The notes under the pieces are model-generated. The model was not told where the DNA came from. It saw nothing but the letters and a program-made list of their open reading frames with translations, and searched no databases. A stretch of DNA of 64,000 bases from Hyphomicrobiales bacterium (GTDB lineage: Bacteria; Pseudomonadota; Alphaproteobacteria; Rhizobiales; Beijerinckiaceae), in NCBI GenBank assembly GCA_027483505.1, contig JAIXUP010000076.1, positions 62,001 through 126,000 on the forward strand, in the 5' to 3' direction. Shown here piece after piece: positions 48,801-58,606 of this stretch (the first letter of the stretch is position 1; each line of letters starts with the position of its first letter). Made by a program: the position numbers and the translations under genes.

Positions 48801-50678
48801 TTCTCCGCCCGCTGCCCGCTCCAGGGTCATGTCATGGAGCCAGACGCGTTCGGCCTCCGACGAGCCGGCCGGGACAACGCGGTAGGTGCGTTCGTTGACC
48901 ACCGTGAAGCCCATGTTCTCCAGCATCGGCACGCGCTGGGACAACGGCATCGGCGTGGCGCGCGTAAAGACCTTGAGATTGACGCGCCCGTTCGGGTCGC
49001 CTTCGCGCCGGTAGAAGTCGACGGCGCGCGGCTTGTCGGCGGACAAGGTATCGAGAATCGCGATGTCCCCGAGCGCCTCCGCGGCGGCGAAGTTCTCGCG
49101 GTAGGCAGCTCCGAAGGCGTCGGCATAGCGCTCGGCCGAGAGCCTCGCCTTCGCATCGCCCTTCACGCGGGCGAGCGCGTCCTTCAGCCCGTCGGCCCAG
49201 GTGCGGACGATCGCCGCGATGCCGGCTTCCAGCGTGGCGCGGTCGACACGCGGCGTTTCGCCGTCGTCCCGCCCGATGATGTAGTGGGTGCGGGCGAGCG
49301 GCCCCTCCGGGTAGGCCGGGTAGGCGGCCGACAGCCGGCCGGCAAAGACCCGGCACAGGAAATCCCCGACTCGGCGGCGCACGGAGGTGTCGTAGCGGTC
49401 CTTGGGGATATAGACGAGCACCGAGACAAAGCGGTCGAACTCGTCGATCCGCGCCAGGGCGCGGATGCGGGGGCGCTCGGTGAGCTGCTGGATGTCCAAC
49501 GCGAAGCGGTGCAGCGTCTCGACATTGATCTGGAAGAGCTCGTCGCGCGGATAGGAATCGAGCACGTTCATCAGCGAGCGGCCAGAATAGCTGGCCTGAT
49601 CGAAGCCCGCCATCTTGGCCACCTGCGCAACCTTGAGGCGCAGATAGGGCACGGATGCCGCTGTTCCCGTGTAGGCGCTCGAGGTCAGGAGGCCGACGAT
49701 CCGCAGTTCGCCGTCAAGCCGTCCGTCGGCGGTGAAGAGCTTGATGCCGACGTAGTCGAGATGGACGCGGCGGTGCACCCGGCTCTTCACGTTCGCTTTG
49801 GTGATGATCAAGGCCTGCGGGCGGTTGAGAAAGGCGCGGATTTCGGGCGTCGTCGCCACCAGCTCGCGCCCGCGCCTGAGCACCATCACGGAGGGATCGC
49901 GCAGGATGCCGAGGCCGGTTCCGCCGACCTGGTCCGCGGCCTCCGAGCCCTTGGCGAAGCGGTACTCGCGCATGCCGAGGAAGGTGAAATTGTCCGCGCT
50001 GATCCAGTCGAGGAAGCGCATGGCCTCGGCCATTTCCTCCTCGGGCAATGGTGGCGGATTGCTGCGGTAGGCCTGCATGGCGGTTCCGAGCCGCGTGCGC
50101 ATCGACGACCAGTCATCGACGGCCACCCGGACATCGGCATAGACCCTGTTCAGGCCGGCGACGAGCCGGTCACGCTGGGCAAGGTCGGGAAGGGCCTCGA
50201 CATGGATATGGATCAGGCTTTCGCGCAGTGTGCCCTCCGGCGCGCGGGCCGACGCGTCGCCCGCCATGCGCACAAGTCCGCCGGCCTCGTCACGGGCCAC
50301 CGCGACGATCGGATGGGCAACGAGATTCGGCTCGATTCCCTGCTCGGCCAACTCCGAGAGGGTCGAATCGAGCAGGAACGGCATGTTGTCATTGACGATC
50401 TCGATGATCGTCAGTTCGCGGCGCACGCCGCCGTGGCTGACGGTCTCGTCGCGCAGGTTCACGCGGCTCGTGTGCGGCAGGCGCGCCGTCCGCAGCTGCG
50501 CCAGCGCGCCGTCGGCAAAGCGGCTGAGATCGTCCCCGTCATAGGCGGCGATGTCCTCGGCGGCCACATGGGCGAACAGAAGGTCGGTGAAGGCTTTCAG
50601 CTCCGCCCCGGCCGGCATGATGCCCGGGGCGGACCTGACGGGAGGGCTGGCAGTCTTGCCTGACGGCGTCCGGGCCAT
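45846..50678 (-). CDS. gdhB: Large NAD-specific glutamate dehydrogenase
   Basis: This 1610-residue enzyme of the 180-kDa class deaminates glutamate to 2-oxoglutarate and ammonia with NAD+. The N-terminal regulatory half contains ACT-like regions. The catalytic domain holds [12 protein letters not shown] with its lysine (near 849) and the nucleotide-binding/active-site segment [15 protein letters not shown] (near 985). A helical C-terminal extension (about 1290-1610) is normal for this class. The whole gene is intact. A long open frame on the opposite strand is a codon-bias shadow. Confidence 0.95.
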   Translation of the reverse strand: MARTPSGKTASPPVRSAPGIMPAGAELKAFTDLLFAHVAAEDIAAYDGDDLSRFADGALAQLRTARLPHTSRVNLRDETVSHGGVRRELTIIEIVNDNMPFLLDSTLSELAEQGIEPNLVAHPIVAVARDEAGGLVRMAGDASARAPEGTLRESLIHIHVEALPDLAQRDRLVAGLNRVYADVRVAVDDWSSMRTRLGTAMQAYRSNPPPLPEEEMAEAMRFLDWISADNFTFLGMREYRFAKGSEAADQVGGTGLGILRDPSVMVLRRGRELVATTPEIRAFLNRPQALIITKANVKSRVHRRVHLDYVGIKLFTADGRLDGELRIVGLLTSSAYTGTAASVPYLRLKVAQVAKMAGFDQASYSGRSLMNVLDSYPRDELFQINVETLHRFALDIQQLTERPRIRALARIDEFDRFVSVLVYIPKDRYDTSVRRRVGDFLCRVFAGRLSAAYPAYPEGPLARTHYIIGRDDGETPRVDRATLEAGIAAIVRTWADGLKDALARVKGDAKARLSAERYADAFGAAYRENFAAAEALGDIAILDTLSADKPRAVDFYRREGDPNGRVNLKVFTRATPMPLSQRVPMLENMGFTVVNERTYRVVPAGSSEAERVWLHDMTLERAAGGEIDITVAEPAVEAALMAQFAGLTEPDRYDALVLEAGLAWREVALMRALGRYLRQVGVPYGQDYLAGTLARHRDITRTLARSFHNRFDPRIEQAARSRAAADLAHTLDEQLSAVSSLDDDRILRRFANLIDAALRTNYFQIGTDGFARPVISFKFDSGKVEGLPAPRPLYEIFVYSPRVEGVHLRFGKVARGGLRWSDRPQDFRTEVLGLVKAQQVKNAVIVPVGAKGGFVPKQLPPASDRAAWFAEGTESYRIFVRTLLELTDNLDGERIVPPANTIRYDGDDPYLVVAADKGTATFSDTANALSAEKGHWLGDAFASGGSQGYDHKKMGITARGAWEAVKRHFREIDHDIQVTPFTVAGVGDMSGDVFGNGMLLSPAIRLVAAFDHRDIFLDPTPDTAVSLKERERLFALPRSSWQDYDVALISVGGGVFSRSAKSIPLSATIRELLDLDKPEATPQEVMGAILKARVDLLWFGGIGTYIRASGETDAEVGDRANDAIRITGLDIRAKVVGEGANLGATQRGRIEAARAGVRLNTDAIDNSAGVNTSDVEVNIKIGLTAPERDGRLTSDARNALLADMTDEVGQLVLRNNYLQSLALSLAERRGAAELPLARAQMRKLEKEGRLDRAVEFLPADAVLAGREQRQEGMTRPELAVLLAYAKLALYDDLLASGLPDEPYLANELTRYFPAAMRERFPDAINGHRLRREIISTQLANAVVNRAGAGVVARLSDETGADASAIARAYILTRDAFGLLDLNLAIDRLDAKLGGALQLALYAAVQETLVARMVWFLRNADVSRPLDEQVTRFGAGVAAIAAAGTSLATDQTRRSAAIKLWTEAGVPDELATRIVDLPALQAAPDGVLIAEQSGATVSDAVSMLFAVTEAFGAGQLKQAGAALKATDRFERLAIDRAVERIDLSLRAMSVDVLKQHGKGRAALDTWRGLRQAGVAQLGASIADLLDSGLTPAKLSVAASLMDDLARSAAKR

Positions 50679-50840
50679 AATCGCTCCCCCTCATGCACCC
50701 ATTCGGGCGTCCGTGTTGTCCGACGGATGACATATGCGCAGGTCTTGTGCAACTTTCGTCGCACAAGCCTGCATCACGCCGCCGCCGCAAGCATGCGGTC
50801 CTGCCGGCGGGCACAGTCAGCCACCTGAAGGAGAATGCGC

Positions 50841-51452
50841 ATGTCACATGACAAGAAGGCGACGGGCGAGGTTCCGTCCCGGCAGGATCAGCCGGAACAT
50901 GTCATGGCCTTGCAACTGCCGCAGGCGGCGCTGTCCCCCGACATGGCGGCCTATTTCGCCAAATGCGATGAGAAGATCGGCTTCGTGCCGAATGTGCTGC
51001 AGGCCTTCGCCCATGACGACGCCCATCTCAAGGCTTTCGCCGCGCTCTACAACGACCTGATGCTGGCGCCTTCCGGCTTGTCCAAGCTGGAGCGCGAGAT
51101 GATCGCGGTGGTCGTGTCAGCCGCAAACCGCTGCTATTACTGCCTGACCGCGCACGGCGCCGCGGTGAGGCAGATGTCGGGCGATCCGGTTCTGGGTGAG
51201 ATCCTGGTGATGAACTGGCGTTGCGCCATGCTGTCGGAGCGGCACCGTGCCATGTTGTCCTTCGCCGACAAGCTCACCGTGACGCCGCATCTGGTGGGCG
51301 ATGAAGACCGCGCCGCCCTGCGCGGCGCCGGATTCGGCGAGCGCGAGATCTGGGACATCGCAGCGGTGGCGGCCTTCTACAACATGTCGAATCGCGTGGC
51401 CTCCGCCACCGACATGCGCCCGAACCGCGCCTACCACGCGACGGCCCGCTAG
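50841..51452 (+). CDS. AhpD-like peroxidase-related protein (carboxymuconolactone decarboxylase fold)
   Basis: This 203-residue helical protein has the redox motif CYYCLTAHG (C-x-x-C plus His), as in AhpD alkylhydroperoxidases, in the segment LSKLEREMIAVVVSAANRCYYC. It is a likely peroxide- or disulphide-related enzyme; the electron partner is unknown. ATG 50841 has AAGGAG seven bases upstream; the ATG at 50835 sits too close to it. It is divergent from the GDH gene. Confidence 0.88.
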   Translation: MSHDKKATGEVPSRQDQPEHVMALQLPQAALSPDMAAYFAKCDEKIGFVPNVLQAFAHDDAHLKAFAALYNDLMLAPSGLSKLEREMIAVVVSAANRCYYCLTAHGAAVRQMSGDPVLGEILVMNWRCAMLSERHRAMLSFADKLTVTPHLVGDEDRAALRGAGFGEREIWDIAAVAAFYNMSNRVASATDMRPNRAYHATAR

Positions 51453-51782
51453 ATATCCTGTTCGCGAAAAGAAAGGCCGGCCCGGGCGAGAACGCCCAAG
51501 GCCGGCCAAGGAACCTCGACAAAGTGGCCCGGCCAGATCGAACCCCGGGGGGCTGGGGGGCTGACGTGTCCAGAGCGCAACCAGACCGGGCCGTCGAGGC
51601 AACGAGGTTCATTATCGCTGGCAAGATGGTCATCGCTGGGCGTGAAGCGGGCCAAAATGGGGCATCTCCGACAGTCCCGTGAAGCCGTCCGGATCACGGC
51701 GCGCCAGCAAACGATCGCGGCTTGCCAGCCGCCGCGTGCGAGCCCATCATGTGCGCAGTCGCAACGTGGCGGAGTCGGCCTG
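51453..51782. other. Structured 330-bp intergenic region, possible small RNA
   Basis: Between the AhpD-like gene and the DUF2794 gene lies a palindrome-rich stretch. GGCCGGCC (51475-51482) repeats at 51500-51507 around an inner GGGCG-AGAA-CGCCC hairpin. Then CCTCGAC (51514-51520) and GGCCCGG (51526-51532) pair with the contiguous CCGGGCC (51586-51592) and GTCGAGG (51593-51599). An outer GAACCTCG/CGAGGTTC pair (51511-51518, 51603-51610) is an alternative. No protein or known RNA family is recognised. Confidence 0.4.
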
Positions 51783-52148
51783 GTGGCGGAAGCGGATATC
51801 CCCGAGACAGAGCGCGAAGCCACAGTCGTGCCGCTGCACCGGGCCATGGCAGAGCGTGTTTCGTTCGACCGGCATGAGTTGAGGCTCATCCTCAACCTGT
51901 ATGGGCGCAAGGTCGCGGAGGGCGAGTGGCGGGACTACGCCATCGACTTTCTCAGGGAGGCGGCCGTTTTCTCGATCTTCCGGCGCACCTCCGAAATGCC
52001 GTTGTACCGGGTGGTCAAGAACCCGGCGCTTGCCCGGAAGCAAGGGGCCTACAGCGTCACGACCACGGGCGGCCTGATCCTGAAACGCGGGCAGGACCTC
52101 GCGCGGGTCCTTCAGGTTCTCGACAAGCCTGTGAAGCTGGTGCGCTGA
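51783..52148 (+). CDS. DUF2794 protein
   Basis: This small protein of unknown function, conserved in Alphaproteobacteria, has 121 residues if the GTG at 51783 is used. The DUF2794 core is SFDRHELRLILNLYGRKVAEGEWRDYAIDF (in two parts), then FSIFRRTSEMPLYRVVKNPALARKQGAYSV and LILKRGQDLARVLQVL, ending PVKLVR. The GTG has GGAG eight bases upstream; the frame stays open to an ATG at 51642 but that segment has no family similarity. No function is known. Confidence 0.85.
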   Translation: MAEADIPETEREATVVPLHRAMAERVSFDRHELRLILNLYGRKVAEGEWRDYAIDFLREAAVFSIFRRTSEMPLYRVVKNPALARKQGAYSVTTTGGLILKRGQDLARVLQVLDKPVKLVR

Positions 52149-52196
52149 GGCCGGAAAGGCCGGCCTGCTCCTCCCCTGGAGCCGGGTCACCGTCGT

Positions 52197-52228
52197 CAAA
52201 ACAAAACCCCGGCGCTTGCGCGCCGGGG
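52197..52228 (-). terminator. Intrinsic terminator after the Bax-inhibitor-1 gene
   Basis: CCCCGGCGC (52207-52215), a TTGC loop and GCGCCGGGG (52220-52228) form a perfect 9-bp stem. On the minus strand it is followed by TTTTGTTTTG (52206-52197). It lies 30 bases past the Bax-inhibitor-1 stop. Confidence 0.9.
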
Positions 52229-52257
52229 CGTGTCTCGTCAGCCAGGGCTGAAGAGAA

Positions 52258-53025
52258 TTATTCCTTCTGGCCGAACAGGTTCAGCAGCATCTGGAACATG
52301 TTGATGAAGTTCAGGTAGAGCGAGAGCGCGCCGTTGATCGACAGCTTGGCGAGTTCCTCGGCCGTGCCCTCACCGTAGAGGTACATTTCCTTCAGGCGCT
52401 GGGTGTCCCAGGCGGTCAAGCCAGCGAAGACCAGCACGCCGATCGCGGAGATGGCGAAGGTGAGCGCGCTCGACTGCATGAACAGGTTGACGATCGAGGC
52501 GATCATCAGGCCGATCAGACCCATGATCAGGAACGAGCCAAGGCCCGAGAGCGACTTCTTCGTGGTGTAGCCGAACAGGCTCAGGCCGCCGAAGGCAGCA
52601 GCCGTCACGAAGAACATCTGCACGATCGAACCCTTGGTGAAGACCACCAGGATGGTCGACAGCGACAGACCCATCACCGCCGCGAAGGCGTAGAACATGG
52701 CGCGGGCGCTCGAGGCCGACATCTTCTCGGCCCGGAACGTGAACAGCAGGATGAAGGCCAGCGGCGCCAGCATGATCACCCACTTCAGCGGGCTGACATA
52801 GAGCATCTGGCCGATGGGGGTGAGAACGGTGCGGCCAGCCGCATTGGTGGCGGTGGCGAGCATGTTGGTGCCCATGGCGACCAGGCCGGAGATGGCCAGG
52901 CCGAGAATCATGTGATTGTACACGCCGAGCATGAAGGACCGGAGGCCCTGATCGACCTCGGCTGCGCTGCGCTGCTGGGCATAAGGTGTGCCCCAGGCCG
53001 AAGCGTTAGGATCGAAATTGCTCAT
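52258..53025 (-). CDS. Bax inhibitor-1 family membrane protein (YbhL/YccA-like)
   Basis: This 255-residue inner-membrane protein has about seven hydrophobic helices, the family block FVFAGLTAWDTQRLKEMY-like (LVFAGLTAWDTQRLK) near the C-terminus and the final LYLNFINMFQMLLNLFG. Family members include E. coli YccA, which modulates FtsH, and calcium-leak channels such as BsYetJ. The start at 53025 (MSNFDPNASAWGTPYAQQR) is chosen; the frame opens ten codons earlier. Confidence 0.93.
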   Translation of the reverse strand: MSNFDPNASAWGTPYAQQRSAAEVDQGLRSFMLGVYNHMILGLAISGLVAMGTNMLATATNAAGRTVLTPIGQMLYVSPLKWVIMLAPLAFILLFTFRAEKMSASSARAMFYAFAAVMGLSLSTILVVFTKGSIVQMFFVTAAAFGGLSLFGYTTKKSLSGLGSFLIMGLIGLMIASIVNLFMQSSALTFAISAIGVLVFAGLTAWDTQRLKEMYLYGEGTAEELAKLSINGALSLYLNFINMFQMLLNLFGQKE

Positions 53026-53253
53026 GGAGAAGCTCCACTCCCTTGGGAAGACCAATGGACCAAAAAAACCGCCGGGACTGTCCAGGCCCCGTCGGCGCCG
53101 GCAACCGGCGTCGGTGAGGAATATGGGGAAAAGCCACGAAATTTACAAGAGGCTGTCTGAACCTGGCTTACAAAGCGTAAACTCAGCCCGCGTCATCGGA
53201 GACAAAATATCCACAAAAGTTATGTGAATTATGTAGTGGGAGTGGTTCTTCAT

Positions 53254-55866
53254 CTATAGAGACCGAAGATAGCTGGCGGGTTTCTTGCCAAGAATATGAA
53301 GTGTTCCGACAAGACCAAAAACAACTGCAACAGCCACAGTCGCACATGACAAAAGTATTGCGGAAGACGGCGTGAATGCGAAGGCAATGTTCATGGCGCG
53401 TGTCGTCACCGCCCATCCGGCGGCTGTTCCGGCGAGCAGGCCGAACAGCGCGGCGATGAGACCCGTCAGGGCGTATTCAAGGGCGTAGGCGCGCAGGATG
53501 CGGCCGCGCGTCGCGCCCAGCGTCTTCAGGATCATGGCGTCGTAGAGCCGCGCGCGCTGTCCGGCCGCCAGCGCTCCGGCCAGCACAAGCAGGCTTGCAG
53601 CGACGGCGATGCCGCTTGCCGCCCTGATGGCGAGGGTGAGTTTGCCGACAAGCGCGTTGGCCGCCTCGATCGCGTCCCTGACCCGCACGGCGGTCACCGA
53701 CGGGAAGGTCTGCGCCAGGGCGCGCAGCAGCGCCGCGTCCTGCGCTGCGGTCAGGGCGGAGTCCTGCGCCCGCTCCGCGGCCGACGGGGTCAGCGTGGCG
53801 AGATGGGTGTGGGGCGCGCCCGCGAAGGTGTTCGGCGAGAACAGCATCACGAAGTTGATGCCAAGATTGCGCCATTCGACCCTGCGCGTGTTGGCGAGGC
53901 GCGCCGTGATGTTGCGGCCCAGGACGTTGACCGTGACACGGTCGCCGACGACAAGGCCCAGCCCCGCAGCGAGTTCGTCGTCGAAGGAGACGAGCGGCTC
54001 GCCGCGATGGTCCTTTGACCACCATTCACCGCTGATGAGCCGGGAATCCTGCGGCAGCGCGTCGGCATAGGTGATGCCGCGATCACCTTCGAGAACCCAG
54101 CTGAAACGGTCGGCGACCTTGACCTGATCGACCGGCACGCCGTTGAGGGCGACCATGCGGCCGCGCATCACCGGTACGCGCGCAAGGGCGCCGCCGGGGG
54201 AGCGGCTGGAGACGAAGCCGTCGAATTCTGCCGTGCGCGTGCTGGGAATGTCGAGGAAGTAGAAGCTCGGGGCGCGCTCGGGCAGGTTCTGCGTCAGCGC
54301 CCGCGTCAGGCTGGAGTCGATGAAGGCGAGCGCCGAGAGCAGCGCCACGCCAAGCCCGAGAGAGAGCACGAGGGCCGGCGTCATGGCGCCGGGCCGGTGC
54401 ATGTTGGCGATGGCCATGCGCAGGGACGGCTGGCGGGCGCGCGGCAGCGCGGCGGCCACTTTCATGATGCCGGCGCTGACCATGCGCAGCATCACGAAGG
54501 CCGCCGCAATGACGCTGATGTAGATCGCGGCGATGCGCGCGTCATAGGCGAACAGGATGGTGATTCCGATCATCACCGCCAGCGCCAACGCGAAAGCTGC
54601 CAGATAGAGTCGGCGCGGACGGCGATTGTCCGCCGCCACCGCATCGCGGAACAGGGCCGAAACCGGCGTGTCATGGGCCTGGCCAAGCGGCAGGATCGCG
54701 AAGACCAGCGCCGTGATTAGGCCATACAGCGCGGCGACGCCGAGTTGGGTCCAGGCGATGGTGGGCGTGATCGGCAAGGGCAGGCTGTCGCCAAGCGTGG
54801 CGGCCAGCACATAGGGCAGGCCGGCTCCCGCCACGAGGCCGATGGTGATGCCGAGGATGGCCACGAGCATGACTTCGGCGAGGTGGATCGCGACGACCTG
54901 CGAGCCGGGTGCGCCCAGCGCCTTCAGGGTGGCGAAGTCCATGCGCTTCATGTCGACGAAGCGGCGCACGGCATTGGCGACACCGACGCCGCCAACCAGC
55001 AGCGCCGTCAGGCCGACCAGCGTCAGGAACTGGCTGAACCGGTCGATGTTGCGGGCAAAGCGGGGGTCCGCATTGGCGCGGGTCCGGATTTCCCAGCCCG
55101 CCTCGGGCAGCGCCATCTTCACGTCGGCCTCAAGGGCGGCCAGCGCCGCGCCGTCCGTGGCGCCGCCAGCGGCCGACAGATCGAGGCGATAGGTCCAGCG
55201 GATCATGCTGCCGGGCTGGACAAGGCCCGAGGCACGCAGGCCCGCTTCGGAGGTGAGGAAGCGTGGGCCAAGGCCGATGCCCGCCGCGACCTTGTCGGGT
55301 TCGGACTGCACGGTGCCGCTGATCCGGAACCGGGCCGATCCCACATCGACCACGTCTCCGACCCGAAGATCGAGGCGCGCCAGAATCAGCGGATCGGCCA
55401 GGGCGCCAAATGCCCCGTCCCGTTCGGCGAGGAGGCCAGCCAGCGGGGCGGCAGGCTCGCTGACGAGTTCGCCGACGACCGGGTAGGCCCCGTCAACCGC
55501 CTTGATCTCCACCAGCGCCGCGCCCTTGGGGCCGGCATTGACCATGGCCCGCATGGTCGCCATGGCGGACAGGGCGCCCTTGCCGGCAAGATAGGCGCGC
55601 TCGCCAGGCGTCGCCTCGCGCTGGACCAGGGCGAAGGCGGCGTCGCCGCCCAGAATGCGGCGGCCTTCGCGGCTGAGGCCTTCCTCGACGCTGCGGGCTG
55701 TGGAGGTGACAGCCGCGATCGCGGCCACGCCGAGGGCAAGGCAGGCGATGAAGACGCCGAAGCCCCTCAGGCCGCCGCGCAGGTCGCGCAGCGCCAATCT
55801 CAGCGCCAAAGCCGCCGATGACAGGAGTCCAGGCCGTTTGGCCGTCGCGGGCAGGGTTCCATGCAT
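53254..55866 (-). CDS. ABC transporter permease, FtsX/YbbP type
   Basis: This 870-residue permease has an N-terminal anchor (about 20-55), large periplasmic MacB-like domains, and two FtsX-type membrane blocks (about 275-445 and 735-865). LRDLRGGLRGFGVFIACLALGV is at the front. It is paired with the adjacent ATPase gene (gap of four bases). The ybbA-ybbP-tesA neighbourhood is widely conserved. The substrate is unknown, possibly an envelope lipid or lipoprotein. The upstream region of BI-1 (53026-53253) is AT-rich and separates the two genes. Confidence 0.9.
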   Translation of the reverse strand: MHGTLPATAKRPGLLSSAALALRLALRDLRGGLRGFGVFIACLALGVAAIAAVTSTARSVEEGLSREGRRILGGDAAFALVQREATPGERAYLAGKGALSAMATMRAMVNAGPKGAALVEIKAVDGAYPVVGELVSEPAAPLAGLLAERDGAFGALADPLILARLDLRVGDVVDVGSARFRISGTVQSEPDKVAAGIGLGPRFLTSEAGLRASGLVQPGSMIRWTYRLDLSAAGGATDGAALAALEADVKMALPEAGWEIRTRANADPRFARNIDRFSQFLTLVGLTALLVGGVGVANAVRRFVDMKRMDFATLKALGAPGSQVVAIHLAEVMLVAILGITIGLVAGAGLPYVLAATLGDSLPLPITPTIAWTQLGVAALYGLITALVFAILPLGQAHDTPVSALFRDAVAADNRRPRRLYLAAFALALAVMIGITILFAYDARIAAIYISVIAAAFVMLRMVSAGIMKVAAALPRARQPSLRMAIANMHRPGAMTPALVLSLGLGVALLSALAFIDSSLTRALTQNLPERAPSFYFLDIPSTRTAEFDGFVSSRSPGGALARVPVMRGRMVALNGVPVDQVKVADRFSWVLEGDRGITYADALPQDSRLISGEWWSKDHRGEPLVSFDDELAAGLGLVVGDRVTVNVLGRNITARLANTRRVEWRNLGINFVMLFSPNTFAGAPHTHLATLTPSAAERAQDSALTAAQDAALLRALAQTFPSVTAVRVRDAIEAANALVGKLTLAIRAASGIAVAASLLVLAGALAAGQRARLYDAMILKTLGATRGRILRAYALEYALTGLIAALFGLLAGTAAGWAVTTRAMNIAFAFTPSSAILLSCATVAVAVVFGLVGTLHILGKKPASYLRSL

Positions 55867-55870
55867 CGGG

Positions 55871-56566
55871 TCAGACCTCAGCCAGCGGAGACGCTTCGGG
55901 AGCCAGGATCACCCCGGACCGCAGGCGGATCGTCCGGTCGCATTTCGCGGCCAGCCCCGCATCATGGGTGACCAGCACGAGGGTCGCGCCTCTCTCACGC
56001 TTCAACGCGAAGAGCAGGTCGACGATGGACGCGCCGTTGGTCTCGTCGAGGTTCCCGGTCGGCTCGTCAGCGACAATAATGGCGGGGTCGGGCGCCACGG
56101 CACGCGCGATCGCGACGCGCTGCTGCTCGCCGCCCGACAGTTGCGCGGGATAGTGGTGCAGCCTGTCGCCAAGGCCGACGGCGCGCAGTTCGGCTTCGGC
56201 GCGGGCGAAGGCGTCGTTGCGGCCGGCCAGTTCAAGCGGCAGGGCGACGTTTTCGCGCGCCGTCATCGTCGGCACGAGGTGGAAGGACTGGAAAACGATT
56301 CCGATGCGCTTGCCGCGGAAGACCGCCAGCGCGTCCTCGCCCATGGCGGCCAGATCGACGCCCTCGATCAGGACCGAACCGCTGTCGGCCCGCTCAAGCC
56401 CGGCCATGACCATCAGCAGGCTGGACTTGCCGGACCCCGACGGCCCGACAAGGCCGACGGCCTCGCCCGGTTCAATTGCGAGTGATATGCCCTTCAGGAT
56501 GTGGACGCGTGCGGCATCCTTGCCCAGACTGAGTTCCACATTCTTCAATTCAATCAGGGCGGACAT
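55871..56566 (-). CDS. ABC transporter ATP-binding protein, YbbA/LolD type
   Basis: This 231-residue ABC ATPase has Walker A GPSGSGKSS (about 40-48), the signature LSGGEQQRVAIARA and Walker B ADEPTGNLD. It pairs with the FtsX-type permease directly downstream (four-base gap). It is divergent from the TesA-like esterase gene, 76 bases away, matching the E. coli tesA-ybbA arrangement. Confidence 0.93.
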   Translation of the reverse strand: MSALIELKNVELSLGKDAARVHILKGISLAIEPGEAVGLVGPSGSGKSSLLMVMAGLERADSGSVLIEGVDLAAMGEDALAVFRGKRIGIVFQSFHLVPTMTARENVALPLELAGRNDAFARAEAELRAVGLGDRLHHYPAQLSGGEQQRVAIARAVAPDPAIIVADEPTGNLDETNGASIVDLLFALKRERGATLVLVTHDAGLAAKCDRTIRLRSGVILAPEASPLAEV

Positions 56567-56642
56567 GGCGTTGATGACGATCTTTCAGGGCGCGGAGACA
56601 ACAATCCGCTTCGCGCCGGTGTTTCGGCGCTTTCGGCAGGTC

Positions 56643-57326
56643 ATGCTTCGTTACGCAGGTTTCAAGGCATCGGATGGTCTTTTCCGCATGTTGTCCGGGA
56701 TTGTCGTGTCGGCAGCCATCCTGTCGGCGGCGTCCGGCGGCCCCGCTGCGGCCTCGGACCGGCCTCTCAGGATTGCCGCTTTCGGCGACAGCCTGACGGC
56801 CGGCTACGGATTGCCGGCGGCGGCGGCCTTTCCTGTCCAGCTGCAGCGCGCGCTTGCGGCAAAGGGGCGCACGGTGATCATCGAGAATGCCGGCGTCTCG
56901 GGCGACACCACCCAGTCCGGGCTTGACCGTCTCGACTGGTCGATCGCCGACGGCGTCGACGGGGTGATCGTCGAACTGGGCGCGAACGACGCCCTGCGCG
57001 GGCTCGATCCGGACCAGACCCGGACCGCGCTGGAGGCGATCATCCTGCGCCTGAAGGAGCGAAGGATGGCCATCATGCTCGCCGGCATGCGCGCCCCACC
57101 GAACATGGGGCCGCAATACACGTCACGTTTCGACCGGATCTTCACCGATCTGGCCGAGAAGCACGGCCTTGTGCTCTATCCCTTCTTTCTCGACGGCGTC
57201 GCCGCCGACCGGGCCCTCAACCAGCCCGACGGCATCCATCCCACGGCCGAGGGGGTCGGGGTGATCGTCGGACGCATCCTGCCAACCGTCGAGAAGTTTC
57301 TTGACAGCATCAGGCCTGCCGGCTGA
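56643..57326 (+). CDS. tesA: TesA-like SGNH arylesterase / lysophospholipase
   Basis: This periplasmic SGNH hydrolase has block I AAFGDSLTAGYGL with the nucleophilic Ser, block II AGVSGDTTQSG, block III GANDALRG and block V DGIHPTAEG with the catalytic Asp/His. A signal peptide (hydrophobic run then AAAS) precedes the fold. ATG 56643 gives a 227-residue protein; ATGs at 56565 and 56688 are alternatives. E. coli TesA is a thioesterase/lysophospholipase. It is divergent from the ABC genes. Confidence 0.92.
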   Translation: MLRYAGFKASDGLFRMLSGIVVSAAILSAASGGPAAASDRPLRIAAFGDSLTAGYGLPAAAAFPVQLQRALAAKGRTVIIENAGVSGDTTQSGLDRLDWSIADGVDGVIVELGANDALRGLDPDQTRTALEAIILRLKERRMAIMLAGMRAPPNMGPQYTSRFDRIFTDLAEKHGLVLYPFFLDGVAADRALNQPDGIHPTAEGVGVIVGRILPTVEKFLDSIRPAG

Positions 57327-57379
57327 TCAGCCAGCGGACGTTCCCGGTCCCCATCCCGTCCTTCTTCCGGAGTTTCCCC

Positions 57380-58438
57380 ATGCAGTACCGCTCGCTTGGC
57401 CGCAGTGACCTCAAGGTGTCGGAGATCTGCCTCGGCACGATGACCTGGGGCCAGCAGAACACCGAGGCGGAAGGCCATCAGCAGATGGACTACGCGCTGG
57501 ATCAGGGCATCAATTTCTTCGATACGGCCGAGCTGTATTCGATTCCGCCGAAGGCCGAGACGCAAGGCTCAACCGAGCGCATCATCGGTTCGTGGTTCAA
57601 GGCCCGCAAGAACCGGGACAAGGTGATTCTCGCGACCAAGACGATCGGCCGTTCGGCGATGACCTGGTTCCGCGACCCGCCGCAGGAGGGCCGTCTTGAC
57701 AAGGCCCAGATGACCTACGCGCTCGAAAACTCGCTGAAGCGGCTGCAAACCGACCATGTCGACCTGTATCAGCTGCACTGGCCGGAGCGGCCGATGCCGT
57801 GGGGCTCGAACCCGACACGGTTCAGCGCCGCCGGCACCGCGCCGCTGCCCGACGAGAACAGCATCGAAGGCCAGCTCGAGGTGCTGGATGGCTTTGTGAA
57901 GGCGGGCAAGGTCCGCCATATCGGTCTGTCGAACGAAAGCGCCTGGGGAACGATGCGCTTCCTGTTCGGGTCCGAGGCGAAGGGGCTGCCGCGCGTCCAG
58001 ACGGTGCAGAACGCCTACAACCTGCTCAACCGGACCTATGAGACGGCCATGGCGGAAATCCACCTGCGCGAACAGGTCGGCCTCCTGGCCTATTCGCCCC
58101 TGGCGCAGGGCTTCCTGACGGGGAAATACCTCAACGGCGCCAGACCAGCCGGTGCGCGCACCACGCTGTTCGACCGCGCCCAGCGCTACCAGACGCCTGG
58201 TTCGGAGGAGGCTGTCGCCGACTATGTGGCGATTGCGCGCAAGCACGGGCTTGACCCCGCCGCGATGGCGATCGCCTTTGTCACCAGCCGCGCCTTCACC
58301 ACCTCGAACATCATTGGCGCGACCTCGATGGAGCAGCTCAAGGTCTGCGTGGAGGGATCGCTCGCCTGCCGGATCACGCCCGAACTCGAGGCCGAACTCG
58401 ACGCCGTCCACCAGCTTCGCGGCAATCCCTGCCCCTGA
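57380..58438 (+). CDS. NADP(H)-dependent aldo/keto reductase, Tas-like
   Basis: This 352-residue aldo/keto reductase shows the family start MQYRSLGRSDLKVSEICLGT and a catalytic tetrad in FDTAELYS (Asp and Tyr), LATKTIG (Lys) and YQLHWPE (His). It closely resembles E. coli Tas over GQQNTEAEGHQQMDYALDQG and the PPKAETQGSTE segment. The physiological substrate is unknown. It stands alone between the esterase and thpR genes. Confidence 0.92.
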   Translation: MQYRSLGRSDLKVSEICLGTMTWGQQNTEAEGHQQMDYALDQGINFFDTAELYSIPPKAETQGSTERIIGSWFKARKNRDKVILATKTIGRSAMTWFRDPPQEGRLDKAQMTYALENSLKRLQTDHVDLYQLHWPERPMPWGSNPTRFSAAGTAPLPDENSIEGQLEVLDGFVKAGKVRHIGLSNESAWGTMRFLFGSEAKGLPRVQTVQNAYNLLNRTYETAMAEIHLREQVGLLAYSPLAQGFLTGKYLNGARPAGARTTLFDRAQRYQTPGSEEAVADYVAIARKHGLDPAAMAIAFVTSRAFTTSNIIGATSMEQLKVCVEGSLACRITPELEAELDAVHQLRGNPCP

Positions 58439-58606
58439 GCCGTGCGCACAAAGGGCGATGCCATCTCAATGCGGGATGATCCAAGCCCGGCACCGAGGTG
58501 AATTGACAGCGCCCGGCCGGTTGTCCAGCTTCGTGCGGTGGCGTTGCGTCCGCCGCAACGGCAACTGTCTCGCAAATGTCGCAGGTTTCGGGAAAGCTCG
58601 CGAATC

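Noticed and set aside
46698-50663. A 1321-codon open frame on the plus strand
   Set aside because: It lies exactly opposite the NAD-glutamate dehydrogenase gene. The composition is that of a codon-bias shadow and no domain is recognisable.
51530-51560. A tRNA T-arm-like sequence on the minus strand (GGGGTTCGATCTGG)
   Set aside because: No acceptor stem, anticodon arm or D-arm can be built around it.
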